64,000 bases of DNA from JAHRAW01 sp965226545 (GCA_965226545.1 OZ245364.1:434001-498000), one strand, 5' to 3'; positions 39,457 to 55,116 are shown, numbered from the stretch's first letter. Numbers and translations are program-made. Notes: a model not told the origin generated them from the sequence alone.

Positions 39457-39831
39457 ATGGCTTTAAGCAAACAAGAGATTTTGGACGGCATCGCCGAAAT
39501 GTCGGTGCTGGAATTGTCCGAATTAATCTCCGCGTTGGAGGAAAAATTCGGCGTAACCGCGGCCGCACCGGTGGCGGTTGCAGCCGGCGGCGGTGAGGCG
39601 CAAGCCGCGGCCGAAGAGCAAACCGAATTCACCGTCACCTTGTCGGCCTTTGGCGACAACAAGGTCGGGGTGATTAAGGCGATTCGCGCCATCACCGGTC
39701 TTGGGCTTAAGGAAGCCAAAGATTTGGTCGAATCCGCGCCGTCGGCGGTGAAGGAAGGCGTATCGAAAGAGGACGCCGAAACCTTCAAGAAGCAAATCGA
39801 AGACGCCGGCGGCACCGCCGAGTTGAAGTAA
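39457..39831 (+). CDS. rplL: 50S ribosomal protein L7/L12
   Basis: This 124-residue acidic stalk protein recruits translation factors. It has the N-terminal dimer domain, an Ala/Gly-rich hinge (VAVAAGGGEAQAAAEE) and the C-terminal domain with KVGVIKAIRAITGLGLKEAK. The ATG at 39457 is preferred to an upstream TTG, with GGGGAA nearby. The 207-bp spacer before it repeats words such as ACTCATT and GAATTGATTT. Confidence 0.98.
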   Translation: MALSKQEILDGIAEMSVLELSELISALEEKFGVTAAAPVAVAAGGGEAQAAAEEQTEFTVTLSAFGDNKVGVIKAIRAITGLGLKEAKDLVESAPSAVKEGVSKEDAETFKKQIEDAGGTAELK

Positions 39832-39893
39832 CGCCGGTCGATTGTTGGGTCGACCGGCGGTCGGCGCGTCGCGAATTTTTTGCGCGGCGCGCC
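39832..39893 (+). terminator. rplL-rpoB hairpins (attenuator or RNA processing site)
   Basis: A perfect 10-bp stem, CGCCGGTCGA/TCGACCGGCG (39832-39841 and 39850-39859), starts right after the rplL stop. A second stem follows: GGCGCG 39863-39868 with CGCGCC 39888-39893. Neither is followed by a T-run, so partial attenuation or RNase III processing is more likely than full stop. E. coli has both an attenuator and an RNase III site in this gap. Confidence 0.55.
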
Positions 39894-39965
39894 TCAGTTT
39901 GCGCGCGGCGCATTGCGCACGCGCGTTTGGCGCTTTATGAATGAGTTAAACCGAATGAGGCCACG

Positions 39966-42900
39966 ATGAATTATTCGTTTACCGAAAAGAAGCGAATCCG
40001 CAAAAATTTCAGCAAGCGCATTAATGATTTTCGCGTGCCGTATCTGCTGGCCACGCAAAAGGAATCGTACCGCAAATATTTGCAGGACGATGTGCCGAGC
40101 GAACAGCGCATCGATGTCGGCATCCAGGCGGCGTTTAAGTCGGTGTTTCCGATTGAGAGTTACGGCGGCAACGTGATGCTGAAATTCGTCAGTTACGAAC
40201 TGGGCAAGCCGCGCTTCGATGTCGCGGAATGTCGTCAGCGCGGGTTGATTTACGCCAGCCCGCTGCACGCCAAGATGCAATTGGTCATCTTTAACAAAGG
40301 CGGCGGCAACAAAAAGGTCAAGGATATTAAGGAACAGGACGTGTTTTTGGGCGACATGCCGCTGATGACCGACAACGGCACCTTCGTCATCAACGGCACC
40401 GAGCGCGTGGTGGTCTCGCAACTGCATCGTTCGCCCGGTTTGGTTTTTGACCGCGACATTCACAGCACCGGCAAACTGCTGTTTAAGGTGCGGGTGATTC
40501 CCTCGCGCGGCTCTTGGCTGGATTTTGAATTTGACCCGAAGGATTTGCTGTATGCGCGCATCGACCAGCGTCGCAAACTGCCCGGTACGGTGGTGTTGCG
40601 CGCGCTCGGCTACAGCACCGACGAAATTCTCGCGATGTTTTTTGAAAACGACCACATCAAAGTCGCCGAACGCATCGAGTTAACCGACCCGGCCGCCATC
40701 AAGCGCGCGGCCGACAAACCGTTGGCGCGCGACATCGCCGACCGCGACAGCGGCGAAATCTTCGCCAAAGCCGGCGCGACGCTGGATAAAGCGACGATTA
40801 AAACCCTGCGCGACGCCGGCATCGGCGAGGCGATGGTGCAGTCGTTTTCGATGAAGTTGGCGCCCGAACGATTGCGCGGGCAGGAACTCAGTTTTGATTT
40901 AATCGATGCGCGCGGCAAGGTGGTGGTCGAAGCCGGGCGGCGCGTCACCCGCCGGCATGTGCGCCAATTGTCCGAAACCGGCGCCGAGCGCATCGACGTG
41001 CCGAGCGATTTTGTCATCGGGCGCACCGTGGCGCGCGACATCGTCGACCCCAACGGCGGCGAAGTGTTGGCTGAAGCCAATGCGCGGGTCAGCGAGCCGA
41101 TTATCAAGCGGTTAATCGACGCCGGCATAAACGAAATCGAAACGATTCACACCAACGACATCGATTGCGGGCCGTTTGTGTCCGAAACCCTGCGCATCGA
41201 CCCGACGCACAGCGAAGAGCAGGCGCAAATCGAAATTTACCAAATGATGCGCCCCGGCGAACCGCCGACCAAGGAAGCCGCGGCCGCGCTGTTTACCAAT
41301 TTGTTTTTTAACACCGAACGATACGACCTGTCGGCGGTCGGGCGGATGAAATTTAACCGCCGCCTCGCGCGCGCCGACGACGAAGGCCCCGGCACCTTAA
41401 GCAAGCAGGACATCGTCGATGTGATGAAGCAAATCATCGCGCTCAAAAACGGGCAGGGCGCCCCGGACGACATCGACAGCCTCGGCAATCGCCGTGTGCG
41501 TTCGGTCGGCGAATTGGTCGAGACCCAGTTTCGCATCGGCTTGGTGCGCGTCGAGCGTTCGGCCAAAGAGCGGCTGAACTTGGTCGAGAGCGACAACCTG
41601 ATGCCGCAGGATTTAATCAACGCCAAGCCGGTGTATGCGGTCATCAAGGAGTTTTTTGGCTCGAGTCAATTGTCGCAATTTATGGATCAAACCAATCCAT
41701 TGGCCGAAGTGACTCACAAACGCCGCATCTCGGCGCTCGGCCCCGGCGGCTTGAAGCGCGAACGCGCCGGCTTCGAAGTGCGCGATGTGCATCCGACGCA
41801 TTACGGGCGCATCTGCCCGATTGAAACGCCCGAAGGCCCAAACATCGGGTTGATAAACTCCTTCGCCTGTTTTGCCAAAACCAATGAATACGGTTTTTTG
41901 GAAACGCCGTATCGCAAGGTGGACGACGGGCGGGTGACCGATGAGATTGAATTTCTCTCGGCGTTTCGCGAAGAGCAGGCGGTGATTGCCCAAGCCAACG
42001 CCGAGCTCGATGCCGGCGGGCGGTTTGTCAATGAACTGGTGTCGTGCCGCCACAAAAACGAATTCTCGCTGGCCGCACCGCAGGACATTCGTTACATCGA
42101 CGTCTCGCCGCAACAAATCGTTTCGGTGGCGACCGCCTTGGTGCCGTTTTTGGAACACGACGACGCCAACCGCGCCTTGATGGGCTCGAACATGCAGCGT
42201 CAAGCGGTGCCGACAATTCGCAGCGAAAAACCGCTGGTCGGCACCGGCATGGAGCGCATCGTCGCCGTGGATTCCGGCGTGACCGTCATCGCCAAACGCG
42301 GCGGGGTTGTCGACTCGGTGGATGCCTCGCGCATCGTCGTGCGCGTCAACGACGACGAAGCCAGCGAACACGAACCGGGCGTCGACATCTACAACCTGAT
42401 TAAATACCAACGTTCGAATCAGGACACCACCATCAATCAACGCCCGCTGACCCGAGTCGGCGACATCGTCGCGCGCGGCGATGTCTTGGCTGACGGGCCG
42501 TCGACCGACACCGGCGAGTTGGCCTTGGGGCGCAATGTGTTGATTGCGTTTATGCCGTGGAACGGCTACAACTTCGAGGATTCGATTTTGGTGTCCGAGC
42601 GGTTGGTCAAGGACGAGGTGTATTCGTCGATTCACATCGAGGAATTAATTTGCAAGGCGCGCGACACCAAACTCGGCTCCGAGGAAATCAGCCGCGACAT
42701 TCCCAACGCCGGCGAAGGCGCGCTGTCCAAACTCGATGAATCCGGCATCGTATACATCGGCGCGAAGGTGCAGCCCGGCGATGTTTTGGTCGGCAAAATC
42801 ACCCCCAAGGGCGAGACGCAATTGACGCCTGAGGAAAAATTATTGCGCGCGATTTTTGGCGAGAAGGCGTCCGATGTTAAGGACACCTCGCTGCGCGCGC

Positions 42901-44365
42901 CGTCGGCGATGAAGGGCGTGGTTATCGATGTGCAGGTGTTCACCCGCGAAGGCTTGGACAAGGATGCGCGCGCCACCGCCAACGACAACTACGAAATCGA
43001 CATCGTCAAAAAGGATTTGGAGGATCAAAAGCGCATCGTCGAGGAAGATTCATTTGCGCGCATCGAAAAGCATCTGCATAACCGCGTCGCCGAAGGCGGA
43101 CCGAACGGGCTCAAAGCCGGCGAAAAGGTTACGCGCGATTATCTCGAAAACCTGCCGCGCAGCAAGTGGTTCGAAATTCGCCTGCGCAACGATGAATCCA
43201 ACCGCGCGATTGAACGCATTCGCGACCAGTTGGAAACGCAACGCAAGGCGTTCGCCGCGCGCTTCGATGAAAAAGAGGGCAAGATTCGCATGGGCGACGA
43301 TTTGGCGCCGGGCGAATTGAAAATCGTCAAGGTGTTTGTCGCGGTCAATCGTCGGCTGCAGCCGGGCGACAAAATGGCCGGGCGGCACGGCAACAAGGGC
43401 GTGGTGTCGAAAATCGTCGCGGTCGAAGACATGCCGTATATGGAGGACGGCTCGACCATCGATATCTGCCTCAACCCGCTCGGCGTGCCGTCGCGGATGA
43501 ACATCGGGCAGGTGCTCGAGACGCATTTGGGCTGGGCCGCAAAATCGCTCGGCGCGCAAATCGACGAGATGTTGCGCAAGCGCAAATCGCCGGAGCAGTT
43601 GCGCAAATTTTTGTCGCGCGTATACAACGGCGGCGGCAAAAAAGAATCCATCGATGAATTTTCCGACGACGAGGTCATCGAGTTGTCCGACAACCTGCGC
43701 GAAGGCGTGCCGATGGCGACGCCGGTGTTCGACGGCGCGCATGAAAGCGAAATCAAGGCGATGCTGCAACTCGCCAAATTGCCGCACAGCGGGCAGACCA
43801 CTTTGTACGACGGGCGCACCGGCGAGGCGTTTGACCGCCCGGTGACCTGCGGCTATATGTACATGCTCAAACTCAATCACTTGGTTGACGACAAGATGCA
43901 TGCGCGCTCGACCGGTCCGTACAGTTTGGTCACCCAACAGCCGCTCGGCGGCAAGGCGCAATTCGGCGGGCAACGGCTCGGCGAGATGGAAGTGTGGGCG
44001 CTCGAGGCCTACGGCGCCTCGTACATTTTGCGCGAGATGCTGACGGTCAAATCCGACGACATCGGCGGGCGCGCCAAGATTTACGAAAACGTCATTCGCG
44101 GCGACCATGCGATGGACGCCGGCATTCCGGAGTCGTTTAACGTGCTGGTCAAGGAAGTGCGCGCGTTGGGCTTGAACATCGAACTGAAACAAATTCCGGT
44201 CGAATCATCGCCGCTCGACGCAACGCCGCAGGCAGCCGAAGCGGAAGCGGGCGAAACCGTCGCGCACGCCGAAGTCGACGAAACCGGCGCGGCGCAACCG
44301 GAACTGATCGAGGCGGCGCCGTTTGAATCCGCGCCGTCATCACTGCAATCCGCCGGAGGTGCAAA

Positions 44366-44369
<4 letters not shown>
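39966..44369 (+). CDS. rpoB: RNA polymerase subunit beta
   Basis: RpoB (1467 residues, E. coli 1342) forms one half of the polymerase claw. It starts with MNYSFTEKKRIRKNF. Conserved parts include the rifampicin pocket (GSSQLSQFMDQTNPL, HKRRISALGPGGL), FMPWNGYNFEDSI, GDKMAGRHGNKGV and the C-terminal GGKAQFGGQRLGEMEVWALE. Two extra pieces stand out. About 56 residues are inserted after ILAMFFE (around residues 229-297); they contain a second copy of the ARDI-GEI-A-IKxLxDAGI motif that recurs near 355-395. An acidic tail of about 58 residues also follows the usual end (LNIELKQ). The stop overlaps the rpoC start (ATGA). Confidence 0.98.
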
Positions 44370-48982
<4,613 letters not shown>

Positions 48983-49493
48983 GCGGTGGCGGCGAAATAG
49001 CGGTCGAAGTCAATTAATCGCGGCGCAGGCAATCGCGGCATAGGCAAAGCGGTTGCGCGGGTGGCGGCATCGAGGTGCATTCGCCGCAAAAAATCACCGT
49101 GAAGTGAAATTATCATGCGGTGCGGCGAAAACAGTTGCCACAGTCGCCGCCGTCATCGTCGCCGACCTCGCCGCTTTTATCGTCATTGCCACCGCCATTG
49201 TCATCGTCATCGTCATCGTCATTGCCACGTTATTGCCACGTTATTGCTACGTCATTGCCATTGCCGGCGACGCATTGGTCAAAATTGGCGGCGTTGTAAG
49301 TCGCCGATGTCGATTGTGCTGATGCCGGTTGCACGCCGCTTTCTTGGCATCGATAGTCGTTATATCGAGCGACAAATATCTCCGCAGTTGTCGTTCGCAA
49401 TCGCAGTTTGTTGCAATTTGTTGAAGTCGGCTGCATTTTTACCGCCGATTTTGGGCTTTTTTGCGTTTTGGCGGGCTTTATTGTCGATATATC
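48983..49493. other. intergenic region rpoC-rpsL
   Basis: There is no supported gene and no clear rho-independent terminator. The middle (about 49130-49270) is low-complexity, with GTCATC and ATTGCC(ACGTT) words repeated in tandem. The str promoter follows at 49494. A + strand ORF through it (89-134 codons) is only repeat translation. Confidence 0.6.
49195..49266 (+). repeat. GTCATC and ATTGCCACGTT tandem words
   Basis: GTCATC-type hexamers occur four or more times in a row, followed by ATTGCCACGTT, ATTGCCACGTT, ATTGCTACGTC and ATTGCC. It is a simple tandem repeat in the spacer before the str operon. Confidence 0.7.
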
Positions 49494-49522
49494 TTGACAG
49501 ATTCGAAAAAACGCCGTAAAAT
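49494..49522 (+). promoter_or_regulatory. str operon promoter
   Basis: A perfect TTGACA (49494-49499), a 17-bp spacer and TAAAAT (49517-49522) stand about 110 bp before rpsL. The bases after the -10 are CGCCGCC. This GC-rich discriminator resembles that of the tRNA cluster promoter, suggesting shared stringent control. Confidence 0.8.
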
Positions 49523-49631
49523 CGCCGCCTTTTTACGCATACGGCATTCCGCCCGTGCGTTATTGATTTTTTACTGATTATGCCGTTATGACCGTGATGA
49601 ATTCATCGCAACGCAAAACCCGGAACAACCG

Positions 49632-50006
49632 ATGCCGACCTTGAACCAATTGGTGCGCAATCCGCGCGCGCGACAGGTGAAAAAGTCCAACGTGCCGGCG
49701 TTGCAAGCCTGCCCGCAGAAACGCGGGGTGTGCACGCGCGTATACACGACGACGCCGAAAAAACCGAATTCGGCGTTGCGCAAAGTGGCGCGCGTGCGGC
49801 TGACCAACGGCTTTGAGGTGACCACCTACATCGGCGGCGAAGGGCACAATTTACAAGAGCACTCGGTGGTGCTGTTGCGCGGCGGGCGAGTCAAGGATTT
49901 GCCCGGTGTGCGCTATCACACGGTGCGCGGTGCGCTGGATACTTCCGGGGTTGCCGACCGGCGTCAAGGTCGCTCCAAATACGGCGCCAAGCGCCCGAAA
50001 TCCTAA
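49632..50006 (+). CDS. rpsL: 30S ribosomal protein S12
   Basis: S12 (124 residues) sits at the decoding centre. It has KKSNVPALQACPQKRGVCTR, TPKKPNSALRKVARVRL and the loop GGRVKDLPGVRYHTVRG. The lysines that mutate in streptomycin resistance have the wild-type form. The stop shares bases with the rpsG start (TAATG). Confidence 0.98.
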   Translation: MPTLNQLVRNPRARQVKKSNVPALQACPQKRGVCTRVYTTTPKKPNSALRKVARVRLTNGFEVTTYIGGEGHNLQEHSVVLLRGGRVKDLPGVRYHTVRGALDTSGVADRRQGRSKYGAKRPKS

Positions 50007-50476
50007 TGCCGCGCCGCCGCGAAATACCGAAGCGCGACATCCTGCCCGACCCGAAATACAAGGATCGGACCATCGCCAAATTTATCAACATCATGATGCT
50101 CAACGGCAAAAAATCCATCGCCGAAAAGATCTTGTACGACGCGCTCGACATCATCAAGACGCGTAGCAAGAAGGATCCGGTCGAGACCTTCACTGCGGCG
50201 ATTGAAAAAGTCAGCCCCGGCGTCGAGGTCAAAAGCCGTCGAGTCGGCGGCGCGACCTATCAGGTGCCGGTCGAGGTGCGCCCGAATCGGCAGTTGGCGC
50301 TGGCGATGCGCTGGCTGATTGAAGCGGCGCGCAAGCGCAACGAGCAATCGATGACCGCACGACTGGCCGGCGAACTGCAGGACGCCGCCGAAGAGCGCGG
50401 CAATGCGTTTAAAAAACGCGAAGACACGCACAAGATGGCGGAAGCGAATAAAGCGTTTTCCCATTACCGCTTTTAA
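50006..50476 (+). CDS. rpsG: 30S ribosomal protein S7
   Basis: S7 (156 residues) starts assembly of the 30S head. It begins MPRRREIPKRDILPDPKY and has FINIMMLNGKKSIAEKI and GGATYQVPVEVRPNR. The C-terminus KANKAFSHYRF matches the family. Translation is coupled to rpsL through the one-base overlap. The 185-bp gap after it repeats CGAATCATTA and AACGCAACTTAACGCA words and holds no gene. Confidence 0.98.
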   Translation: MPRRREIPKRDILPDPKYKDRTIAKFINIMMLNGKKSIAEKILYDALDIIKTRSKKDPVETFTAAIEKVSPGVEVKSRRVGGATYQVPVEVRPNRQLALAMRWLIEAARKRNEQSMTARLAGELQDAAEERGNAFKKREDTHKMAEANKAFSHYRF

Positions 50477-50661
50477 GGCGCGACTTCATTATTATCTTGC
50501 CGAGCGAATCCGCATTTTGACGAATCATTATCCGAATCACTATTCGAATCATCACTCGAGTCATTACTCATTTAATTAACGCAACTTAACGCACATTCAT
50601 TAACCCATCAACCCATTCCCCAACGCGACTTAACGCAACGCCACACCATCCGCTCAGCCCA

Positions 50662-52752
50662 ATGGCACGACAAACTCCACTCGAACGATACCGCAACATC
50701 GGCATCATGGCGCACATCGACGCCGGCAAGACCACGACCACTGAGCGCGTGTTGTTTTACACCGGCCTGTCGCACAAGATTGGCGAGGTGCATGACGGCA
50801 ACGCGGTGATGGATTGGATGGAGCAGGAACAAGAGCGCGGCATCACCATCACCTCGGCCGCGACCACCTGCTTTTGGCACGGCATGCAGCGTCAATATCC
50901 GCAACATCGCATCAACATCATCGATACGCCGGGGCATGTCGATTTCACGATTGAAGTCGAGCGTTCGTTGCGCGTGTTGGACGGCGCGGTCGCGGTGTTT
51001 TGCGCGGTTGGCGGGTGCGAGCCGCAATCCGAAACGGTGTGGCGGCAAGCCGACAAATACCGTGTGCCGCGCATTGCTTTCGTCAACAAAATGGACCGCA
51101 CCGGCGCCGATTTTTTCCGCGTGGTCGGGCAAATCGAAACCCGCTTGGGCGCCAAGCCGGTGGTGATGCAGGCGCCGATTGGCGCCGAGGACAATTTCGA
51201 AGGCGTGATTGATTTGGTCAAGATGAAGGCGTTGTATTGGGATGACGACTCGATGGGCGCCAATGTCGAAGAGCGCGACATCCCCGAACACCTGCGCGAA
51301 CTTTGCGATTCGCACCGCGAAAAACTCGTCGAGGCGGCGGCTGAAGCCGACGAAGCCTTGATGGAAAAATACTTCGACAAAAGCGACCTCGACGCGGATG
51401 ACATTTGCCGCGGCATTCGCATGCGCACGCTTAAAAACGAAATCGTGCCGGTGTTGTGCGGCTCGGCGTTTAAAAACAAGGGCGTGCAGGCGATGCTGGA
51501 TGCGGTGATTGATTATCTGCCGAGCCCGCTGGATGTGCCGCCGATTGGCGGCATCGGCGGCGACGGCAAAACCGAATTGGTGCGTCGCGCCGACGACGAT
51601 GAGCCGTTCGCCGCGCTTGGCTTTAAAATCATGAGCGACCCGTTTTTTGGTCAGTTGGTGTTTTTCCGCGTGTATTCCGGCAAGATTAATTCCGGCGACA
51701 GCGTATACAACTCGGTCAAAGGCAAAAAGGAACGCATCGGGCGGATTCTGCAGATGCATTCCAACAACCGCGAAGACATCAAAGAAGTGCGCAGCGGCGA
51801 CATCGCCGCGGCCGTCGGGCTTAAAAACGTCACCACCGGCGACACGCTGTGCGACCAAAACGCCGAGATTGTGCTCGAGCGCATGGAATTCCCCGACCCG
51901 GTCATCTCTCAAGCGGTCGAACCGAAAACCAAAGTCGACCAGGAAAAACTCGGCGTCGCACTTGGCAAATTGGCCAAGGAAGACCCTTCGTTTCGCGTGC
52001 ACTCGGATGAAGAATCCGGGCAGACCATCATCTCCGGCATGGGAGAGCTGCATCTCGAAATTATCATCGACCGCTTAAAGCGCGAATTTAATGTCGATGC
52101 CAACATCGGCCGGCCGCAGGTCGCGTATCGCGAGACCATCACCGAGAAGGTCGAGCAGGAACACAAATACGCCAAGCAAACCGGCGGGCGCGGGCAATAC
52201 GGGCATGTGTTCATCCGCGTCGAGCCGCGCGAATTGGGCGAAGGCTATGAGTTTGTCGATCAAATCAAAGGCGGCGTTATCCCGCGCGAATACATTCCGT
52301 CGGTGGATAAAGGCGTGCGCGAAGCGATGCAATCCGGCGTGGTCGCCGGCTATCCGGTGATAGACGTGCGCGTCTCGCTGTATTACGGCTCGTATCACGA
52401 TGTCGATTCCTCCGAACACGCCTTTAAGGCGGCCGGCATGCTGGCGTTTAAGGAAGCGGCCAAGCGCGCCAAACCGCAACTGCTCGAGCCGCTGATGGCG
52501 GTCGAAGTGGTCACGCCCGAAGAATACATGGGCGGCGTCAACGGCGATTTGTCGTCGCGCCGCGGCATGATTCAAGAGATGGAAGATTCGCCCGGCGGCA
52601 AAATCATCAAAGCCGAAGTGCCGCTGTCGGAAATGTTTGGCTATGCCACGTCGTTGCGTTCGGCCACCCAAGGGCGCGCCACCTACACGATGGAATTCCA
52701 AAAATACGCGCCGGTGCCGACCAATGTGGCCGAAGCCATCAAAGCCGCGTAA
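50662..52752 (+). CDS. fusA: elongation factor G
   Basis: EF-G (696 residues) drives translocation with GTP. The G motifs are AHIDAGKTTTTE (P-loop), DTPGHVDFTIEVERS and NKMDRTGADF. The effector stretch ERGITITSAATT follows the P-loop. Domains II-V are complete (GMGELHLEIIIDRLKREF, YRETI, MGGVNGDLSSRRG). There is no obvious Shine-Dalgarno before the ATG, but the N-terminus MARQTPLERYRNIGI fits the family. Confidence 0.98.
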   Translation: MARQTPLERYRNIGIMAHIDAGKTTTTERVLFYTGLSHKIGEVHDGNAVMDWMEQEQERGITITSAATTCFWHGMQRQYPQHRINIIDTPGHVDFTIEVERSLRVLDGAVAVFCAVGGCEPQSETVWRQADKYRVPRIAFVNKMDRTGADFFRVVGQIETRLGAKPVVMQAPIGAEDNFEGVIDLVKMKALYWDDDSMGANVEERDIPEHLRELCDSHREKLVEAAAEADEALMEKYFDKSDLDADDICRGIRMRTLKNEIVPVLCGSAFKNKGVQAMLDAVIDYLPSPLDVPPIGGIGGDGKTELVRRADDDEPFAALGFKIMSDPFFGQLVFFRVYSGKINSGDSVYNSVKGKKERIGRILQMHSNNREDIKEVRSGDIAAAVGLKNVTTGDTLCDQNAEIVLERMEFPDPVISQAVEPKTKVDQEKLGVALGKLAKEDPSFRVHSDEESGQTIISGMGELHLEIIIDRLKREFNVDANIGRPQVAYRETITEKVEQEHKYAKQTGGRGQYGHVFIRVEPRELGEGYEFVDQIKGGVIPREYIPSVDKGVREAMQSGVVAGYPVIDVRVSLYYGSYHDVDSSEHAFKAAGMLAFKEAAKRAKPQLLEPLMAVEVVTPEEYMGGVNGDLSSRRGMIQEMEDSPGGKIIKAEVPLSEMFGYATSLRSATQGRATYTMEFQKYAPVPTNVAEAIKAA

Positions 52753-52833
52753 CGCCCGCATCCTTTATTAATCGCAATTTAATCGCCTTCACGAATCGAC
52801 TTAACGATTTTTGATTTTAACCGGAGCATAACC

Positions 52834-54024
52834 ATGGCCAAAGCAAAATTTGAACGCACCAAGCCGCATGTCAATGTGGGCACGATAGGTCACGTTGACC
52901 ACGGCAAGACGACGCTGACGGCGGCGATGACGAAAGTGTTGTCGTCGAAGTTTGGCGGCGAGTCCAAGGCGTTTGACGAGATAGACAATGCGCCTGAGGA
53001 GCGCGAGCGCGGCATCACCATCGCGACGGCGCATGTCGAGTATGAAACCGACAAGCGGCATTATGCGCATGTTGATTGTCCGGGGCACGCGGATTATGTC
53101 AAGAACATGATTACCGGCGCGGCGCAGATGGACGGCGCGATATTGGTGGTGTCGGCGGCGGATGGTCCGATGCCGCAGACGCGCGAGCACATTTTGCTGG
53201 CGCGCCAAGTTGGCGTGCCGCACATTGTGGTGTATTTGAACAAAGCCGACATGGTTGACGACAAGGAATTGTTGGAGTTGGTCGAGATGGAAGTGCGCGA
53301 GTTGCTCGATAGTTATGAATTTCCGGGCGACAAGACGCCGATAATCATCGGCAGCGCATTGAAGGCGTTGGAAGGCGATGCTTCCGACCTCGGCGAAGGT
53401 TCGATATTGAAACTCGCTGAGGCGTTGGATACTTACATCCCCGAGCCGAAGCGCGCGACTGATGGTGATTTTTTGATGCCGGTTGAGGATGTCTTTTCGA
53501 TATCCGGACGCGGCACGGTGGCGACCGGTCGCATCGAGCGCGGGATTGTGAAGGTTGGCGATGATTTATCGATTGTCGGCATTCGCGAGACGCCGAACAC
53601 GACCTGCACCGGTGTTGAGATGTTTCGCAAATTGCTGGACGAAGGTCAAGCGGGCGACAACGTTGGCATTTTGTTGCGCGGCACCAAGCGCGAGGAGGTT
53701 GAGCGCGGTCAAGTGCTGTCGAAGCCGGGTTCGATTACGCCGCACACACAGTTTGAGTCTGAGGTGTACATTTTGAGCAAAGAAGAGGGCGGTCGTCACA
53801 CGCCGTTTTTCAAGGGCTATCGTCCGCAGTTCTATTTTCGCACGACCGACGTGACCGGCGCGGTTGAGTTGCCGAAGGATGTTGAGATGGTGATGCCGGG
53901 CGACAATGTGCATTTGGTGACCGAATTAATCGCGCCGATAGCGATGGAAGAAGGCTTGCGTTTTGCGATTCGCGAAGGCGGTCGCACGGTTGGCGCGGGC
54001 GTTGTTTCCAAGGTGATTAAGTAA
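52834..54024 (+). CDS. tuf: elongation factor Tu, second copy
   Basis: The 396-residue protein is identical to the copy at 34824. I count roughly 25 base differences, all synonymous. The homology starts at the bases just before the ATG (AACCATGG) and stops at the end of the gene. A clear GGAG lies upstream, unlike in the first copy. It is the last gene of the str operon and leads into rpsJ 58 bp later. The near identity is typical of gene conversion between tuf copies. Confidence 0.98.
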   Translation: MAKAKFERTKPHVNVGTIGHVDHGKTTLTAAMTKVLSSKFGGESKAFDEIDNAPEERERGITIATAHVEYETDKRHYAHVDCPGHADYVKNMITGAAQMDGAILVVSAADGPMPQTREHILLARQVGVPHIVVYLNKADMVDDKELLELVEMEVRELLDSYEFPGDKTPIIIGSALKALEGDASDLGEGSILKLAEALDTYIPEPKRATDGDFLMPVEDVFSISGRGTVATGRIERGIVKVGDDLSIVGIRETPNTTCTGVEMFRKLLDEGQAGDNVGILLRGTKREEVERGQVLSKPGSITPHTQFESEVYILSKEEGGRHTPFFKGYRPQFYFRTTDVTGAVELPKDVEMVMPGDNVHLVTELIAPIAMEEGLRFAIREGGRTVGAGVVSKVIK

Positions 54025-54082
54025 TCGCCGCTCGCATCGTCCACGCCCATTCATTGACTCCAATTAACCGTCGGAATTATCC

Positions 54083-54430
54083 GTGAAAGTCGACAATCAA
54101 AAAATCCGCATCAGCCTCAAAGCGTTCGATCATAAAACGATCGACCGTTCGGCGCGCGAGATTGTCGAGACCGCGCGGCGCACCGGCGCGTTGGTGATGG
54201 GGCCGATTCCATTGCCGACGCGGATTGAGAAATACACCCTGTTGCGCTCGCCGCACGCCAACAAAACCGCGCGCGACCAATTCGAGATTCGCACGCACAA
54301 ACGCATTCTCGACATTGTTGAGCCGACCGAAAAAACCGTGGACGCGCTGATGAAACTCGATTTGGCGGCCGGGGTGGATGTCGAAATCAAACTGTCCAGC
54401 GAACCGCAGCGCGAAAAGGCCGCGGGTTAA
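54083..54430 (+). CDS. rpsJ: 30S ribosomal protein S10 (NusE)
   Basis: S10 (115 residues, E. coli 103) also serves as NusE in antitermination. It has IRISLKAFDHKTIDRSA, GPIPLPTRIEKYTLLRSPH and QFEIRTHKR. The start is GTG at 54083 with CGGA upstream. It lies 58 bp after tuf, too close for a long S10 leader of the E. coli kind, so it is probably read from the str promoter. Confidence 0.97.
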   Translation: MKVDNQKIRISLKAFDHKTIDRSAREIVETARRTGALVMGPIPLPTRIEKYTLLRSPHANKTARDQFEIRTHKRILDIVEPTEKTVDALMKLDLAAGVDVEIKLSSEPQREKAAG

Positions 54431-54465
54431 TTACCTTCATCAATATCGACCACTCGACCAAGACC

Positions 54466-55116
54466 ATGGCGCTCGGACTCATCGGCAAAAAAATCGGCAT
54501 GACGCGCGTATTCACCGACGCGGGCGCTTCGCGCGCGGTGACCGTGATTCAAGCCGAGCCCAATCGGGTGACGCAAATCAAAACCGCCGCCACCGACGGC
54601 TATCACGCGGTGCAGGTCACCTGCGGGCGGCGGCGCAGCGGGCGGGTCAGCGGCGCGATGCGCGGGCATTTTGCCAAAGCCGACACGCACGCCGGTCGCG
54701 GCGTGTGGGAATTTCGTCTCGACGATGCGCCGGCCGAACCGCCGCGCGAATTGACCGTGGAGATTTTCAGCCAAGGGCAAAAGGTCGATGTGACCGGACG
54801 CACCATTGGCAAAGGGTTTGCCGGCGTAATGAAACGTCACGGCTTTCGCGGCGGGCGCGCCTCGCACGGCAACTCCAAAGCGCATCGTTCGGGCGGCTCC
54901 ATCGGCAATGCGCAGGATCCCGGGCGGGTGTTTAAGGGCAAGAAAATGGCCGGACATCTCGGCGACCGTCGGCGCGTACAGCAAGGGCTGGAAGTGATTC
55001 GCATCGACCGCGAACGCAATTTGTTGTTAATCGGCGGCTCGATTCCCGGCGCGCGCGGCAGCGATGTAATTGTGCGCCCGTCGGTCAAAGCCAAAGCGCA
55101 ATCAATCGAACAATGA
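54466..55116 (+). CDS. rplC: 50S ribosomal protein L3
   Basis: L3 (216 residues, E. coli 209) helps start 50S assembly and reaches the peptidyl-transferase centre. It begins MALGLIGKKIGMTRVFTD and has GKGFAGVMKRHGFRGG and DPGRVFKGKKMAGHLG. The glutamine that is methylated in E. coli appears to be kept (NAQDPG). Confidence 0.98.
   Translation: MALGLIGKKIGMTRVFTDAGASRAVTVIQAEPNRVTQIKTAATDGYHAVQVTCGRRRSGRVSGAMRGHFAKADTHAGRGVWEFRLDDAPAEPPRELTVEIFSQGQKVDVTGRTIGKGFAGVMKRHGFRGGRASHGNSKAHRSGGSIGNAQDPGRVFKGKKMAGHLGDRRRVQQGLEVIRIDRERNLLLIGGSIPGARGSDVIVRPSVKAKAQSIEQ

Noticed and set aside
49053..49519. Ile/Val- or His/Arg-rich ORFs before rpsL
   Set aside because: They come from the GTCATC repeat; two frames give equally low-complexity products.
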